From the NCBI RefSeq assembly GCF_021556485.1, contig NZ_JAKGBW010000012.1:50517-114516 (forward strand): DNA of 64,000 nucleotides, in the 5' to 3' direction. The notes under the pieces were generated by a model that ran no database searches, was not told where the DNA came from, and worked only from the letters and a program-made list of their open reading frames with translations. This document shows positions 61,677 to 64,000 of the stretch, in pieces; within the stretch, counting starts at the first letter, position 1; each line of letters starts with the position of its first letter. This DNA comes from Oceanobacillus alkalisoli. GTDB taxonomy: Bacteria > Bacillota > Bacilli > Bacillales > Amphibacillaceae. A program made the translations under genes and the position numbers.

Positions 61677-62160
61677 GAAACGAAGTAAAATCCTGTAATA
61701 AATCGCCTCTGTCGTCCTGTCTAATGAACCTGGGAGAATACCGCTCGCTGCAAGTGATTTTAGAGCGTTGTCTTTTGTACGGATGAAGACACCGACCGCA
61801 CCGGCTTTTAGTCCGCTTCGGTCACTCAGGAAATTGATCGTTGCTCCCAGTCCCTCACCAATCAGGTTTCCAAATGGTCCATATACAAGAAAGTAACTGG
61901 GACTAAGTAATGAAATGAGAGGATTGATGAACATCTGGATGTCTTTATAAATGATTTTTCTTAAAAGCTTATCCAGGGCAGCATAAACGAAGATGGCGAT
62001 GAAGATTGGGAATACGGTGGATGAGCAGAATTGAGAATGGAAAGTGCAGCTTTCAATAGTCCTGCGTCTGCAAGCACTCCGCTGATAGGTGCAAAGCTTC
62101 CAGAAATAACATTTAATAATTTAGAGAGGATGGATTCCTTTTTTTCGTCCCATTTTCACT
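61647..62160 (-). pseudogene. PTS permease EIIC (beta-glucoside type) remnant
   Basis: Minus-strand fragments in two or more frames: L-N-V-I-S-G-S-F-A-P-I-S-G-V-L-A-D-A-G (62130-62060), V-F-P-I-F-I-A-I-F-V-Y-A-A-L-D-K (62010-61970), then Y-G-P-F-G-N-L-I-G-E-G-L-G and L-K-S-L-A-A-S-G to about 61700. These are hallmark loops of BglP-like IIC domains, but the B domain and much of C are deleted. Convergent with the GH3 remnant; together they look like a lost beta-glucoside utilisation cluster. Confidence 0.7.
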
Positions 62161-62311
62161 CATTTTTTAAACTCCTTCCTATTTGTATGGTCTTTGCAGC
62201 AGATATAGTAAGTTCTAATTTATACTATTATAGTGAAATGTTTAATAAATTTCTAGTAAGAAGAAAGGGGATGTCAGAAAATAGTGGAAGAAATATGGGA
62301 GTGCTTTATAT

Positions 62312-62364
62312 GAGAAGCCGGGGTATCGTAACGACTTTTACTATCGTTCATTATCCCGGCTCTC
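62312..62364. terminator. Hairpin downstream of pdaB
   Basis: GAG-GCCGGG pairs at a distance with CCCGGCTCTC. It lies after the pdaB stop codon (minus strand) and probably terminates it. Confidence 0.45.
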
Positions 62365-62377
62365 GTATTTGTAAAAC

Positions 62378-63130
62378 TTATTCCACCAATTCAATATCGG
62401 CATGGGCTTGACTGATTAACTCGCTGATTGGCACAAAGTTTAATCCTTTCCCTTTCAATCCTGGCAGAATCGTTTCCAGCGCTGCGGCCGTCTGTTTGAC
62501 CCTGTCGGAGGCGTGAAGTAGGATGATATCTCCATTCGTCGTGTCATTCATGACGACATTTACAATATTTTCTGTACCTGGATTTTTCCAATCATTCGGA
62601 TTAATATTCCAATGCACGACTTCAAAGCCCATTGATTCGGCTAAATCTAGTATCTCTTCATTAAACCGCCCACTAGGAGTCCGAAGTAAGTTGATATCTT
62701 CAAATCCGAGTTTTTCAAAAGCTTCTTGAGCAAGGAATAAATCCCTTCTCACTTCTTCCAAATCCTGTTCTACATAACTTTTGTATCTATACCCAAGTAT
62801 TCCAATTTCATGTCCACCCTCTGTTATTTCTTCAACAATTATCGGATGACGCTCTGCCCACTCTCCGCTCAGGAAAAAGGTAGCTTGTACTTCTTCTTTT
62901 GCCAATGCATCGAGAATATCATGTACTTTCTCCTCTCCCCAACTGATGTTGAAGGTAAGTGCAATGTTCGGTTCTTCCACGCTCCCCCTTGTTAGTGCAA
63001 CATCATCACTTGCATTACTGCCAAGTATGCTGGATTGGAATATGAAAAAACCAGCGGCTAATAGCAATATAAGACTAAGCGTAAAATATCTTCTTCTCTT
63101 TTTAAAGCTGAATACATAGAAATGATCCAT
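62378..63130 (-). CDS. pdaB: Sporulation polysaccharide deacetylase PdaB
   Basis: NodB-homology protein required to maintain spores after late sporulation. 250 residues with an N-terminal anchor (residues 14-33). The first motif is L-T-F-N-I-S-W-G rather than the T-F-D-D of active deacetylases, which is normal for PdaB and suggests altered catalysis. H-E-I-G-I-L-G-Y (near 106), R-T-P-S-G-R (near 150) and D-I-I-L-L-H-A-S (near 205) follow. Encoded on the minus strand, opposite to kbaA, so this backbone part has been inverted or rearranged relative to B. subtilis. Confidence 0.9.
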   Translation of the reverse strand: MDHFYVFSFKKRRRYFTLSLILLLAAGFFIFQSSILGSNASDDVALTRGSVEEPNIALTFNISWGEEKVHDILDALAKEEVQATFFLSGEWAERHPIIVEEITEGGHEIGILGYRYKSYVEQDLEEVRRDLFLAQEAFEKLGFEDINLLRTPSGRFNEEILDLAESMGFEVVHWNINPNDWKNPGTENIVNVVMNDTTNGDIILLHASDRVKQTAAALETILPGLKGKGLNFVPISELISQAHADIELVE

Positions 63131-63402
63131 TTTCGTTCCTCCTTGGATAACTTGTCCTTACTTCATATATATGAGGGAGAACTTCAAAAAATGAAAAACA
63201 TCCTGGAGTAGCGATAGGTTTAGAAGAAAATTAAAAAAACAGGTTGTATATGGATGGAATTCGGGAATAGTAAATCAACATGAAAACAGAAAATCTATAA
63301 ATAACCGACGGAATTATGCTTTTCCTGCGTATATTTATGATAGGTGTTAAGTTGTTTTGTTCTTGTATCTTGTTTTAGATGAAGGAAGTAGAAGAAGTTA
63401 AT

Positions 63403-63666
63403 ATGTTTGGAGTGAACAGTATGTTGGGATTATTAATAAATGAAATGGAACAAAAGGAAATCGAGTATTTAATCAAACGAGAATTAGAAGAGCTATTATT
63501 GGATTTGGAAGACAATCGTATCGATGCATTACTAAAGAAATCGATGAGAGAAAGATATGAAAAGCTTTTTCAACTTTTATTACGCGTAGCTAGCACAGAA
63601 GAGTGCCTCCCTTATCTACCGGCAAGAGGTTTGTGTAAAAAAAGGCTAAGTGACAGCATTTATTAA
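63403..63666 (+). CDS. Small conserved-looking protein, unknown function
   Basis: An 87-residue, highly charged helical protein: MFGVNSMLGLLINEMEQKEI at the start, then L-I-K-R-E-L-E-E-L-L-L-D-L-E-D-N-R-I-D-A-L near residue 24. The frame is open from ATG 63379; ATG 63403 is chosen because the extra residues lack a ribosome-binding site. It sits just before the rRNA operon promoters. I do not recognise a named family. Confidence 0.6.
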   Translation: MFGVNSMLGLLINEMEQKEIEYLIKRELEELLLDLEDNRIDALLKKSMRERYEKLFQLLLRVASTEECLPYLPARGLCKKRLSDSIY

Positions 63667-63694
63667 GATGAAATAAAGAAATGTAAAATTTCTC

Positions 63695-63723
63695 TTGCAT
63701 GAATAAAAATACTATGGTATAGT
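63695..63723 (+). promoter_or_regulatory. rRNA operon promoter P1
   Basis: TTGCAT (63695-63700) and TATAGT (63718-63723), 17-bp spacer, upstream of P2 in the typical tandem arrangement. Confidence 0.6.
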
Positions 63724-63811
63724 TAATTCTGTTGTGATTTTCAGCGGTTCGTCAATCCGAACGATTACTTGACCGTTCTGAAAGAAAATTAAAAAAGATT
63801 TAAAAAAAGTG

Positions 63812-63840
63812 TTGACAGCCAATTGGAAACATGATAAATT
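63812..63840 (+). promoter_or_regulatory. rRNA operon promoter P2
   Basis: TTGACA (63812-63817) and TAAATT (63835-63840), 17-bp spacer, preceded by an A/T-rich stretch that could be an UP element. Confidence 0.75.
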
Positions 63841-63849
63841 AAAAGTCGT

Positions 63850-64000
63850 CGCAAAAAACGACAAGAAATTCAATTGCTCTTTGAAAACTGAACAAAACAA
63901 CCAGTATGAAAAAGAGGTAAGAAGTAAAACGTTGGATTGATCTAACGAAAGCTTTTTATCCCTGAATCAATTTTTGAAGCTAAGAATAGATGACGGTGTC
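63850..64000 (+). other. Leader of a 16S rRNA gene (operon runs off the window)
   Basis: Contains TTGCTCTTTGAAAACTGAAC (from 63873), the antitermination/processing leader typical of Bacillus rrn operons. The mature 16S 5' end is not reached before the window ends. In B. subtilis an rrn operon likewise follows this gene block. Confidence 0.8.

Overview
The window looks like the chromosome of a low-GC, endospore-forming member of the Bacillaceae (Oceanobacillus/Virgibacillus-like; the genus cannot be fixed by eye). The left edge carries the end of ecfT, then truA, rplM and rpsI. The right edge carries the sporulation and germination genes cwlD, salA/mrp, gerD, kbaA and pdaB, followed by tandem promoters and the leader of an rRNA operon. 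In Bacillus subtilis these two edges are nearly adjacent, so the ~55 kb between rpsI and cwlD is best read as accessory DNA inserted into a conserved backbone.

Layout. 2-4 kb: a lipoprotein and a methyltransferase behind a leader hairpin. 4.1-10 kb: a decayed prophage/integrative element (integrase, frameshifted ImmA, XRE repressor with four operators, Cro-like protein, excisionase-like protein, replisome organizer). A deletion has fused its DnaC-like gene to the tail of an LXG-type polymorphic toxin, which is followed by a membrane protein and a broken DUF4176 gene. 10-13.4 kb: a broken RDD gene, sppA with its RDD partner, and an AI-2E family permease. 13.8-18.1 kb: a cobalamin riboswitch in front of a complete B12-independent class I ribonucleotide reductase operon. 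18-25 kb: a DMT exporter, a thioesterase, NAD salvage genes (pncB, pncA), ccdA and a glutamate racemase, mixed with several composite pseudogenes. 25.5-30 kb: a BceRS-BceAB type peptide-antibiotic sensing and detoxification module. 30-31.5 kb: a luciferase-like monooxygenase and a DCC-family protein.

31.5-49.4 kb is the most coherent system: a hexuronate/aldonate region. It has a LacI regulator, a TRAP transporter, uxaB, a zinc alcohol dehydrogenase and uxaE; then gnd; a ROK regulator; uxaC; and an operon of a LarA-family nickel epimerase homologue, an SDR oxidoreductase and a gluconokinase. No uxuA, uxaA, kdgK or kdgA is present. The set can be read as a complete alternative route: uronate, fructuronate, mannonate, then C2 epimerisation to gluconate, phosphorylation, and 6-phosphogluconate dehydrogenase into the pentose phosphate pathway.

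49.6-56.6 kb holds a membrane protein/HlyD-like adaptor pair, a degenerate halocin-C8-like bacteriocin gene, an XRE/membrane protein pair, a YihY-family protein and a cluster of DUF948/YtxG-like proteins. Two repeat families stand out: a 116-bp palindromic MITE-like element in five copies, each just upstream of a start codon, and a 476-bp element with perfect 16-bp inverted ends. Between kbaA and pdaB lie the ruins of a GH3 beta-glucosidase and a PTS permease. Single-base frameshifts are unusually frequent in the accessory DNA, pointing to ongoing gene decay or, less likely, to sequencing error.
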